64,000 nucleotides of DNA from Gammaproteobacteria bacterium. Its GTDB lineage: Bacteria > Pseudomonadota > Gammaproteobacteria > Ga0077536. Shown here piece after piece: positions 18,079 through 27,105 of this stretch; the stretch's first letter is position 1, and each line of letters opens with the position of its first letter. The stretch covers positions 253,727-317,726 of the forward strand of contig JACKNG010000006.1 of NCBI GenBank assembly GCA_024235015.1, in the 5' to 3' direction. The position numbers and the translations under genes were made by a program. The notes under the pieces were generated by a model. That model was given only the letters and a program-made list of their open reading frames with translations, had not been told where the DNA came from and searched no databases.

Positions 18079-19605
18079 TCAGCCGTCGGCGGCGCTGTTG
18101 GCGGCGTAGAGATCGCGCAGGGAATCCTCGTCGCCGCCGCGCTTCTCCTTGGCCTCGTCGGAACGCGCCCGGCTGACGTGATCGAGATAGACCGCGGAGA
18201 CGTCGCCGGTGACGTACTCGCCGCTGAAGCAGGACTGCTCGAAGTCGTGGATGTCGGAATTGCCGCGCCGGGCGGCGTCGACCAGCGCATCGAGATCCTG
18301 ATAAATCAGCCGGTCGGCGCCGATCAACCGGCAGATCTCAGCCTCGTCGCGGTTGTAGGCGATGAGCTCCTCGCTGGTCGGCATGTCGATGCCGTAGACG
18401 TTGGGATAGCGCACCGGCGGCGCGGCGGACGCGAAGTAGACCTTGGCCGCACCGGCCTCCCGCGCCATCTCGATGATCTGCCCGGAAGTGGTGCCGCGCA
18501 CGATCGAATCGTCGACCAGCAACACGTTCTTGCCTTCGAACTCGAGGCCGATCGCGTTCAGCTTCTGGCGTACCGATTTCCGCCGCAACGCCTGCCCCGG
18601 CATGATGAAGGTGCGCGGGATGTAACGGTTCTTGATGAAGCCCTCGCGGTACTTGACGTCCAGCGTATGGGCCAGTTCGAGCGCGGCGGTGCGTGCGGTG
18701 TCGGGGATCGGGATGACCACGTCGATGTCGTGGTCCTGCCACTCGCGCATGATCTTCTCGGCCAGCGCCTCGCCCATGCGCATGCGCGCCTTGTGCACCG
18801 AGATGCCGTCGATGATCGAATCGGGGCGGGCAAAGTACACGTGTTCGAAGATGCACGGCGCATAGCCGCCGCCGCTCGCGCACTGGCGGCGTTCGAGCGT
18901 GCCCTGCTTGCTGATGAACACCGCCTCGCCCGGCGCGATGTCGTCGATCAACTCGAAGCCGAGCGCATCGATGGCGACGGACTCGGAAGCCACCGCGTAT
19001 TCCATCCCGTCCGGGGTCTCGCGACCGCCGTAGACGATCGGGCGGATACCGAAAGGGTCGCGGAAGGCGACCACGCCGACGCCGGTGATCAGTGCGACCA
19101 CGGCATAGGCGCCCTTGCAGCGCTCGTGCACGCGGGCGACCGCGGCGAAGACGTCCTCGGCGTCGATGCGCAGCTTACCCAGGCGTTGCAGTTCGTGGGC
19201 GAAGACGTTGAGCAGGACCTCGGAGTCCGACTCGGTGTTGATGTGGCGCAGCTCGTCCTCGTAGAGCTCCTGCTTGAGCTTGGCGGAATTGGTCAGGTTG
19301 CCGTTGTGCGCGAGGGTGATGCCGTAGGGCGAATTGACGTAGAACGGCTGGGCCTCGGCGTTGGACGACACGCCGGCAGTCGGGTAACGCACGTGCCCGA
19401 TGCCCATGCGTCCGCGCAGGTTGAGCATGTGGCGGGTGTGGAAGACGTCGCGCACCAGGCCGTTGGACTTGCGCAGGTAGAGCCGACCGTCTTCGTAGGT
19501 CGCGATGCCGGCGGCGTCCTGGCCACGGTGCTGGAGTACCGTGAGGCCGTCGTAGAGCATCTGGTTGACGGCCGACCGGGCCACGATGCCGATGATTCCA
19601 CACAC
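18079..19605 (-). CDS. purF: Amidophosphoribosyltransferase
   Basis: First committed step of purine synthesis, turning PRPP and glutamine into phosphoribosylamine. At 508 aa it is of normal size. The N-terminal Ntn glutaminase begins MCGIIGIV with the catalytic Cys2 exposed after Met removal. The C-terminal phosphoribosyltransferase carries the PRPP loop VLLVDDSIVRGTTSGQI (about 370). The protein starts with GTG, preceded by AGGTGA. It follows cvpA by 15 nt, the widespread cvpA-purF pair. Confidence 0.97.
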   Translation of the reverse strand: MCGIIGIVARSAVNQMLYDGLTVLQHRGQDAAGIATYEDGRLYLRKSNGLVRDVFHTRHMLNLRGRMGIGHVRYPTAGVSSNAEAQPFYVNSPYGITLAHNGNLTNSAKLKQELYEDELRHINTESDSEVLLNVFAHELQRLGKLRIDAEDVFAAVARVHERCKGAYAVVALITGVGVVAFRDPFGIRPIVYGGRETPDGMEYAVASESVAIDALGFELIDDIAPGEAVFISKQGTLERRQCASGGGYAPCIFEHVYFARPDSIIDGISVHKARMRMGEALAEKIMREWQDHDIDVVIPIPDTARTAALELAHTLDVKYREGFIKNRYIPRTFIMPGQALRRKSVRQKLNAIGLEFEGKNVLLVDDSIVRGTTSGQIIEMAREAGAAKVYFASAAPPVRYPNVYGIDMPTSEELIAYNRDEAEICRLIGADRLIYQDLDALVDAARRGNSDIHDFEQSCFSGEYVTGDVSAVYLDHVSRARSDEAKEKRGGDEDSLRDLYAANSAADG

Positions 19606-19620
19606 GTCAGTTCACCTGCT

Positions 19621-20109
19621 TCAGAAGGCGAAATTGCCGGCCAGATCGGGCGGCAACCAGTTCAGGGCATAGAGCGCCGCGGTCTCGAACGGCGGGATGG
19701 TCTGCGCTTCCTGCCACCAGGGCTGCGTCGGCAACGGCGTGAGGCCGGCCAGCAGCACGGCGATGCCGACGATGGCCGCGCCGCGTGCGAAACCGAACAC
19801 CGCGCCGAGCAGGCGATCGGTGCCGCTGAGCCCGGTGCTCTCGATCAGCTTACCGATGACGAAGTTGACCACGCCGACACCGATCAGGGTGGCGACCAGC
19901 ACGGCGACGAAGGCGATCACCAGCCGTGCCGTCGCGACCGCGACGTAGGGCTCGAGCAGCGCGCTGGCGGTCGACGAGAAATGTATCGCCATCCAGAACG
20001 CCGCCACCCACGCCAGCAGGGACAGCATCTCCTTGACGAATCCGCGCAGCACGCTGACCAGGATCGAGACCAGGATGACGGCGAGGATGGCGATGTCGGC
20101 CCAGTTCAT
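19621..20109 (-). CDS. cvpA: CvpA family membrane protein
   Basis: Inner-membrane protein of 162 aa with about four hydrophobic helices (5-20, 30-45, 63-88, 104-122). It has the typical start NWADIAILAVILVSILVSVLRGF and GTDRLLGAVFGFARGA. Named for colicin V production in E. coli and later linked to envelope stress and bile resistance; the molecular activity is unknown. It is cotranscribed with purF downstream. Confidence 0.93.
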   Translation of the reverse strand: MNWADIAILAVILVSILVSVLRGFVKEMLSLLAWVAAFWMAIHFSSTASALLEPYVAVATARLVIAFVAVLVATLIGVGVVNFVIGKLIESTGLSGTDRLLGAVFGFARGAAIVGIAVLLAGLTPLPTQPWWQEAQTIPPFETAALYALNWLPPDLAGNFAF

Positions 20110-20252
20110 AACGGTGCCGTCGGCGGGGTGAGGGCCGCGAGTTTAGCAAGGAAGCTATGCAAAAGTGAGCGGACCTGCCCGCGGGCAAGGCGCGCGGGCT
20201 TCGAGGCGCGCCGTTCACGCGCGACGAATGGGCACCGCAGAAGCCCGCGCAA

Positions 20253-20270
20253 CGCCGCCGTCCGGCGGCG
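20253..20270 (-). terminator. Hairpin after the SPOR-domain gene
   Basis: CGCCGC-N6-GCGGCG in the 218-nt gap between the SPOR gene stop and the cvpA start could end the folC-SPOR transcript. The same gap has an 11-nt inverted repeat, GCGCGGGCTTC/GAAGCCCGCGC (about 20189-20250). No T-run is present. Confidence 0.35.
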
Positions 20271-20327
20271 CGGGCGCTCTTGCCGCGTGTCCCGACGCCA
20301 CCCGCGGCCAGCAGAGCCGCCCCACGC

Positions 20328-21035
20328 TCACGGGTAGTGCAGCAGCAGGCCCTTCAGGTCGAACTGTTCGGCGAGCCGGCCGCGCACCTGCTCGGCCTCG
20401 CCGCGGCTGCCCTGCGGGCCGACCCGCACCTTGTACACCAGGGCGCCCTGCTCGGCGCGCTTCTCGACGTAGCCCGGGAAGCCGGCGGCGCGCAGCTTGT
20501 CGCTGAGGCGGGCGGCGTTCTCGGCATTGTTGAAGCTGCCGAGCTGCACCGTCCAGGCCGGGTCGCCACCGCCGGCCGGCGGCGCCGGCCGCGTGACGGG
20601 CGCCTCGGGCGCGGGTGGCGGGGGCGCCGGCGGCGGGCTCTTCGCCGCGGCCGGCGGCGTGCTCTCGTCCGCGGGGGCCACGCGGGGTGGCGGCTCGGGT
20701 GCCGGTGGGGTGGGCGGAGCCGTGCCTGCCGTCGCGCCGGCCTCCGCGCCGCTGTCCGTGGTACTGGCCGCCTCGCCCGGCCCCTCCTCCATCGCGGCGA
20801 CGTCGTCCGGCAGCTCGACCCGGTTCGCGGCGCGCTGTTCGAGCTCGGCGATGGCCGCCTCGTCGACGGGCTCGACGCGCGACTCGAAGGCGTCCTGTGG
20901 TGGCGGCGGAATGTCGACGGCCTCGGCCGGGCGCGTTTCCAGCGTGTCCTGGTCGAGGATCAAGGGGATGAAGACCACGCCCAGCGCGACCAGCACGGCG
21001 GCGCCGACCACGCGCTGCTTGAGCTGGCGATCCAT
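20328..21035 (-). CDS. SPOR-domain protein (DedD-like)
   Basis: A 235-aa bitopic inner-membrane protein. It has a basic N-tip, a membrane helix at about 10-27 (VVGAAVLVALGVVFIPLIL), a proline/alanine/glutamate-rich periplasmic spacer of about 120 residues, and a C-terminal SPOR domain (about 158-235: WTVQLGSFNNAENAARLSDKL). The family binds denuded septal peptidoglycan, and DedD aids cell constriction. Its ATG overlaps the folC stop by 1 nt (TGATG). The order folC-dedD-cvpA-purF is conserved in gammaproteobacteria. Confidence 0.9.
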   Translation of the reverse strand: MDRQLKQRVVGAAVLVALGVVFIPLILDQDTLETRPAEAVDIPPPPQDAFESRVEPVDEAAIAELEQRAANRVELPDDVAAMEEGPGEAASTTDSGAEAGATAGTAPPTPPAPEPPPRVAPADESTPPAAAKSPPPAPPPPAPEAPVTRPAPPAGGGDPAWTVQLGSFNNAENAARLSDKLRAAGFPGYVEKRAEQGALVYKVRVGPQGSRGEAEQVRGRLAEQFDLKGLLLHYP

Positions 21036-22362
21036 CAGGCCGGGCCCTGGCGCTCGAGCAGGCCCATCATCGCGCCCACGGTCAGGAACGAACCCAGCAC
21101 CAGGACGCGGTCACCCGGCACTGCGCCGGCGACGATGGTGGCATGGGCCTGCGCCACCGCGGGGTGGCAGGTCGCGCCGAGGCGCGGGTCGAGGCTGGCC
21201 AGGCAGTCGGCGAGTTCCGTCGCGCGCGCGCCGTTGGCGCCCGGCAGGTCGGTGAAGTGCCAGCAGTCGACGTGACCGAGCAGAGCGCGCAGGTACTCGC
21301 GATGGTTCTTGGTGCGCAGCATGCCGACCAGGGCATGGGTGCGCCCGCTGCATGGCGCGGTCGCGAGGGTCGCGGCGAAGATCGCCGCCGCCTGCGGGTT
21401 GTGCGCCACGTCCATGACGTACTCGTGATCGCCGGCCAGGCGCTCGAAGCGGCCGTGCAACACGACGCCGGCCAGGCCGCTGCGGATGGCCGCCTCGTCG
21501 ACCGGCAGGCGGTCGGCGAGGCATTCGATCGTGGCCAGCGCCCCGGCCGCGTTGCGGTACTGGTGCAACCCATCGAGGGCAGGATGCGGCAGCGCTTCGA
21601 GCAGGCGCCGTGCGTTCCACCAGTTCCAGCCCGCGGCACTGCGTTCGAAGGCGAAATCGGCGCCAATCAGGTGCAGCTCGGCACCCAGCGTCGCGGCATG
21701 CTCGACCAGGGTGGCGGGCGCGACGTGGTCCGAGCACACCACCGGCCTGCCGGCACGCATGATGCCCGCCTTCTCCAGCGCGATCGCCTCGCGGGTCGAA
21801 CCGAGCCAGTCCTCGTGGTCGAGCCCGATGGCGGCGATGAGGGCGACGTCGGCATCGACGATGTTGACCGCATCGAGCCGCCCGCCCAGGCCCACCTCGA
21901 GGATGACGACGTCGAGCGTGGCGCGTTCGAACAGGCTCAGCGCGGCGAGGGTGGCGAACTCGAAGTAGGTCAGCGAGACGTCACCGCGCGCGGCTTCGAC
22001 CGCGGCAAAGGCATCGCGGATCGGCTCATCCCGGACGGCGCTGCCGTCGATGCGGATGCGCTCGTTGTAACGGATCAGGTGGGGCGAGGTGTAGGCGCCG
22101 ACCCGGTACCCGGCGGCCCGCCACACGGCTTCGAGCAGGGCCACGCTCGAGCCCTTGCCATTGGTGCCCGCCACGGTGACCACGACCGGCGCCGGGCGCT
22201 GCAGGCCGAGACGTGCCGCGACTTCGCGCGAGCGCTCGAGACCGAGGTCGATGTGATCGCCGCGACCGCGCTCCAGCCAGCCCAGCCAGCTGGCGAGCGG
22301 TGCCTCCGCGCCTGGCGCGGGCTCGGGAAGGTCGACCAGGACGTCCTGCCCGCTCGCCGCCA

Positions 22363-22363
<1 letters not shown>
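21035..22363 (-). CDS. folC: Bifunctional tetrahydrofolate synthase/folylpolyglutamate synthase
   Basis: Adds glutamate to dihydropteroate and then to folates. The 442-aa protein has the Mur-ligase-type P-loop VAGTNGKGSSVALLEAV (about 61), YTSPHLIRYNERIRI, LEVGLGGRLDAVN and DVAHNPQAA in the C-terminal domain, where Mur ligases bind their amino acid. ATG 22363 overlaps the accD stop in a TGATG junction, and the stop overlaps the SPOR start the same way. The accD-folC-dedD trio is therefore tightly coupled. Confidence 0.96.
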
Positions 22364-23259
<896 letters not shown>

Positions 23260-23278
23260 GCGATGTTCTCCCGCAGCT

Positions 23279-24127
23279 TCAGCGCGACCGGCGCTCGCCG
23301 TCGATGCCCTGACGCAGGCTGGCGACGTAAGCCTCGACGGCGGCCGCCACGGCCGCGGCGTCGCCGCCGCGCTCGATGATCTCGACGATCGCGCTGCCCA
23401 CGATCACGGCGTCGGCGACCGCCGCCGCGGCGGCTGCCGCCGCCGGCGTGCGGATGCCGAAACCGATGCCGACGGGCAGGCCGGCGAACGCCCGCGTCAT
23501 GGCCACGCGCTGGCCGATCTCGTCGATGGCGGCGGCCTTGTCGCCGGTCACGCCCTTGACCGAGACGAAATAGACGAAACCGGAGGCCGCGGCGCACACC
23601 GTGCGGATGCGGCGCTCCGGCGAATTGGGCGCGACCAGGAAGACCTGGTCGAGCCCTGCGGCACGCAGGGCGGCATTGAAGTCGGCCGCCTCTTCCGGCG
23701 GCAGATCGACGACCAGCGCGCCATCGACGCCGGCGGCCGCGGCGCGCTCGGCGAAACGCGCCGCACCCATGTGCTCGAAGGGATTGAGGTAGCCCATCAA
23801 CACCACCGGGGTGTCGCTATCCTCGCGGCGGAATTCGCCGACGCAGGCAAGCACGTCGTCGAGGCTGGTGCCGTGGGCGAGCGCACGCTCGCTGGCGCGC
23901 TGGATGACCTCGCCGTCGGCCATGGGGTCGGAGAAGGGTACGCCGAGTTCGATGATGTCGGCGCCACCGCGCACCAGGGCGTGCATGTAGGCCGGCGTCG
24001 CTGCCACGCTCGGGTCACCGGCGGTGATGAAGGTGATGAGGCCCTTGCGACCTTGCGCGGCCAGCGCGTCGAAACGCGCCGCGATACGCGTGGGCGCGGT
24101 CGCTGCAGAGGTGTTCGCCATGCTCAC
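23279..24127 (-). CDS. trpA: Tryptophan synthase alpha subunit
   Basis: Cleaves indole-3-glycerol phosphate to indole, which is channelled to TrpB. The 282-aa TIM barrel has LITFITAGDPS, catalytic Glu in DIIELGVPFSDPMADG (about 57), catalytic Asp in VVLMGYLNPFE and GIGFGIRTPAAA near the phosphate site. The GTG at 24127 overlaps the trpB stop (GTGA) and has GAGG 9 nt upstream; an in-frame ATG two codons later is the alternative. It is cotranscribed with trpF, trpB and accD. Confidence 0.97.
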   Translation of the reverse strand: MSMANTSAATAPTRIAARFDALAAQGRKGLITFITAGDPSVAATPAYMHALVRGGADIIELGVPFSDPMADGEVIQRASERALAHGTSLDDVLACVGEFRREDSDTPVVLMGYLNPFEHMGAARFAERAAAAGVDGALVVDLPPEEAADFNAALRAAGLDQVFLVAPNSPERRIRTVCAAASGFVYFVSVKGVTGDKAAAIDEIGQRVAMTRAFAGLPVGIGFGIRTPAAAAAAAAVADAVIVGSAIVEIIERGGDAAAVAAAVEAYVASLRQGIDGERRSR

Positions 24128-25362
24128 AGTGTAATGCCTCGCAGTGCGGCGACGGTCTGGATGTCCTTGTCGCCGCGACCGGACAGGTTGACGACGACGA
24201 CCTGGTCGGTGCGCATCTCGCGCGCCATCTTCTCGGCATGGGCGAGGGCATGGCTCGACTCCAGCGCGGGAATGATGCCCTCGAGGTGGGTCAGGGTATC
24301 GAAGGCGGTCAAGGCCTCATCGTCGGTGATCGCCGCGTACTGCGCGCGCCCGGTGTCCTTGAGCCAGGCATGCTCGGGCCCCACACCGGGGTAGTCGAGG
24401 CCGGCCGAGACCGAGTGGGTGGCCTCGATCTGACCGCACTCGTCCTGCATCAGATAGGTGCGGTTGCCGTGCAGGACGCCGGGCGCGCCGGCATTGAGCG
24501 GCGCCGAATGACGACCGCTGGCGATGCCGTCGCCGGCCGCCTCGACCCCGACCAGGGCGACCTCGGCGTCGTTGATGAACGGATAGAACATGCCGATCGC
24601 GTTCGAGCCGCCACCAACGCAGGCGACCAGCGCGTCGGGCAGGCGTCCGATCTGGTCCAGGCACTGGACGCGGGTCTCGCGGCCGATGACCGACTGGAAA
24701 TCGCGCACCATGGCCGGGTAGGGATGCGGGCCGGCCACCGTACCGATGATGTAGAAGGTGTCGTCGACGTTGCTGACCCAGTCGCGCAGCGCCTCGTTGA
24801 GGGCGTCCTTCAGCGTGCGCGAGCCCGAGGTCACCGGCGCAACTTCGGCACCCAGCAGCTTCATGCGGAACACGTTCGGCGACTGGCGCTGGATGTCCTC
24901 GGCGCCCATGTAGACCCGGCAGCGCATGCCGAAGCGTGCCGCCACCGTGGCCGTCGCCACGCCGTGCTGGCCGGCGCCGGTCTCGGCGATCACGCGCGGC
25001 TTGCCCATGCGTCGTGCGAGCAGGGCCTGGCCGATGGTGTTGTTCACCTTGTGCGCGCCGGTGTGATTGAGATCCTCGCGCTTGAGATAGATGCGCGCCC
25101 CGCCGAGCGATTCCGACCAGCGCCGCGCGTAGTACAGCGGCGACGGACGGCCCACGTAGTGACGCAGGTCGTCGTCGAACTCGGCGAGGAACTCGGGATC
25201 GGCGAGATAGTGACGATAGGCGGCGTCGAGCTCGAGCAGCGGCTCCATCAGGGTTTCGGCGACGAACCGGCCGCCGTAGGGGCCGAAATGCCCGTTGGCG
25301 TCGGGAAACGGGGTCTCGCCGCCGATGCCGGGCAGGGCGCCCGGGTCAGGTCTGGCATTCAA
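24124..25362 (-). CDS. trpB: Tryptophan synthase beta subunit
   Basis: PLP enzyme joining indole and serine to make tryptophan. The 412-aa protein shows GPYGGRFVAETLMEPL, the Schiff-base Lys in HTGAHKVNNTIGQAL (about 99), the catalytic Glu in AETGAGQHGVATAT and the glycine-rich phosphate loop CVGGGSNAIGMF. It appears to start at TTG 25362, with AGGTGA 6 nt upstream lying inside the 3' end of trpF (17-nt overlap). The tryptophan genes other than trpF, trpB and trpA are not here. Confidence 0.97.
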   Translation of the reverse strand: MNARPDPGALPGIGGETPFPDANGHFGPYGGRFVAETLMEPLLELDAAYRHYLADPEFLAEFDDDLRHYVGRPSPLYYARRWSESLGGARIYLKREDLNHTGAHKVNNTIGQALLARRMGKPRVIAETGAGQHGVATATVAARFGMRCRVYMGAEDIQRQSPNVFRMKLLGAEVAPVTSGSRTLKDALNEALRDWVSNVDDTFYIIGTVAGPHPYPAMVRDFQSVIGRETRVQCLDQIGRLPDALVACVGGGSNAIGMFYPFINDAEVALVGVEAAGDGIASGRHSAPLNAGAPGVLHGNRTYLMQDECGQIEATHSVSAGLDYPGVGPEHAWLKDTGRAQYAAITDDEALTAFDTLTHLEGIIPALESSHALAHAEKMAREMRTDQVVVVNLSGRGDKDIQTVAALRGITL

Positions 25363-25975
25363 CTTGGTTCACCTCGGTGACAAATCTTCTCATCTTGTGC
25401 GGATCCTTGCGCCCTTTCGCCCGTTCGATACCGCCACTGACGTCGACGGCATAGGGTCGCGTGCGGCGGACGGCCTCGGCGACGTTGTCCGGGGTCAGGC
25501 CGCCGGCGAGGACGAAGGGGCGCGCCAATTGCGCCGGTAGCTGCGCCCAGTCGAAGGTCCGACCGCTGCCGCCGTAGAGCGCCGCGTCGTAAGTGTCGAG
25601 CAACACGGCGCTGGCCTCGGCGTAAGGCGCTGCCGCGGCCTCGATGTCGGTGTCCGGCGCGACGCGGATCGCCTTGATCCAGCGGCACGGCGCGCCCCGG
25701 CAGGCCGCCGGCGACTCGTCGCCATGAAACTGCACGACGCTGACAGCGGTCTCGGCCACGATGCTGCGCACCTCTTCCGGCGTGGCGTTCACGAACAGCC
25801 CCACCGCGGTCACGAACGGCGGCAGGCCGGCCACGATCTCCGCCGCCAGGGCCGGCGTCACGTAGCGCGGGCTCGGCGGATAGAACACGAAGCCCAGGGC
25901 ATCGGCGCCGGCCACGACCGCGGCAGCCGCGTCGGCGACGCTGGTGATGCCACAGAACTTGATTCGCACCCGCAT
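25346..25975 (-). CDS. trpF: Phosphoribosylanthranilate isomerase
   Basis: Amadori isomerisation of PRA to CdRP, third step of tryptophan synthesis. The 209-aa barrel begins MRVRIKFCGITSVADAAAAV with the general base Cys in KFCGIT, and carries GFVFYPPSPRYV, VQFHGDE, a catalytic Asp in LLDTYD and DVSGGIERAKGRKD for phosphate binding. ATG 25975 gives the family start; a longer reading from 26008 is unlikely. A 239-nt gap, in which I see nothing clear, separates it from truA upstream. Confidence 0.96.
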   Translation of the reverse strand: MRVRIKFCGITSVADAAAAVVAGADALGFVFYPPSPRYVTPALAAEIVAGLPPFVTAVGLFVNATPEEVRSIVAETAVSVVQFHGDESPAACRGAPCRWIKAIRVAPDTDIEAAAAPYAEASAVLLDTYDAALYGGSGRTFDWAQLPAQLARPFVLAGGLTPDNVAEAVRRTRPYAVDVSGGIERAKGRKDPHKMRRFVTEVNQVECQT

Positions 25976-26214
25976 GACGGCCGTCACCACGCTACCCATT
26001 CGAGCCAAGCGGGGAATTATCCCATCTACGCCGCCCGAACCCTAGCGCGATCGCCGGCGCACCGTCGTCGCGGCCGCCCCGCAAGCCGGTTCGCGGGTTC
26101 CCGCTCGCGCTGACCGCACGGCAGTCGCCCGGCCGCCGGGCCGGCGACGCCGCCGCGTGGGAGGATTCGGCGACGGCGATTCTGCGCGCGGCCGGGGCCG
26201 GCGAGGCTGCAGCA

Positions 26215-27018
26215 CTAGAAGCTGTAACCGTGGTAGGACACCGGCAGCGGCACCGCGCGCGGTGGCGGCGGCAGATCGAACCCGGGCGGGTAGCTCACCG
26301 CGCGCAGGTAGAGGCCGTCCGGCGGGGCCGTCACCCCGCCGCGCTCGCGCTCGCGGTAGGACAACACCTCGGCCGCCCACTCCGGCGCGCGCGCGCCGCA
26401 GCCGATCTCGGTCAGGACGCCAGCGAAGTTGCGCACCATGTGCTGCAGGAACGCGTTGGCTTCGACCCGCAGAACGACGACGTCGTCACGGCGCTCGACC
26501 TCGCAACGGTAGACCGTGCGCACCGGGTGGCGCGACTGACAGCCCTTGGCGCGGAAAGACGAGAAGTCGTGCTCGCCGAGCCAGTGCCGGGCCGCTTCCG
26601 CCATGCGCTCGACGTCGAGCGGGCGGTAGTCCCAGGTCACGCGGCCGTGCCACAGGCCGGGCCGGGTGGCTCGGTTGCAGATGAGATAGGCGTAGGCGCG
26701 GGAGCGGGCGCTGAAACGGGCGTGGAAGTCGTCGGCGACTTCGCGCGCCCACAACACCGCGACGTCGCGCGGCAGGTTGCTGTTGGCGCCGAGCACCCAC
26801 GAGCGCGCGGTGCGCAGCGCCGGGGTGTCGAAGTGGACGACCTGGTAGAGCGCGTGGACACCGCTGTCGGTGCGCCCGGCGCAGGTCACCGCGACCGGTT
26901 GATTGGCGACCCGCGCCAGGGCCGCCTCGAGTTCGGCTTGTACCGTGCGCACGCCGTGCTGACGTTGCCAGCCGTTGAAGCCGGCACCGTCGTACTCCAC
27001 GCCGAGGGCGATGCGCAT
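26215..27018 (-). CDS. truA: tRNA pseudouridine(38-40) synthase
   Basis: Makes pseudouridine at positions 38-40 of the tRNA anticodon arm. The 267-aa protein has EYDGAGFNGWQRQ at the start, the catalytic Asp in CAGRTDSGVHAL (about 51), FHARFSARSRAYAYLICN, HDFSSFRAKGCQSRHPVRT, and ANAFLQHMVRNFAGVL near the C-terminus. It lies between fimV and trpF as in Pseudomonas-type genomes, 87 nt downstream of fimV. Confidence 0.97.
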   Translation of the reverse strand: MRIALGVEYDGAGFNGWQRQHGVRTVQAELEAALARVANQPVAVTCAGRTDSGVHALYQVVHFDTPALRTARSWVLGANSNLPRDVAVLWAREVADDFHARFSARSRAYAYLICNRATRPGLWHGRVTWDYRPLDVERMAEAARHWLGEHDFSSFRAKGCQSRHPVRTVYRCEVERRDDVVVLRVEANAFLQHMVRNFAGVLTEIGCGARAPEWAAEVLSYRERERGGVTAPPDGLYLRAVSYPPGFDLPPPPRAVPLPVSYHGYSF

Positions 27019-27105
27019 GGGATCAGCCGGTGCCCGCTCCGGCGGCGGCCGCGTTCATGGGCCGCGCACAGGGCCGACGCCCGCCACCGCGAGCGGCGCC
27101 GCGGT

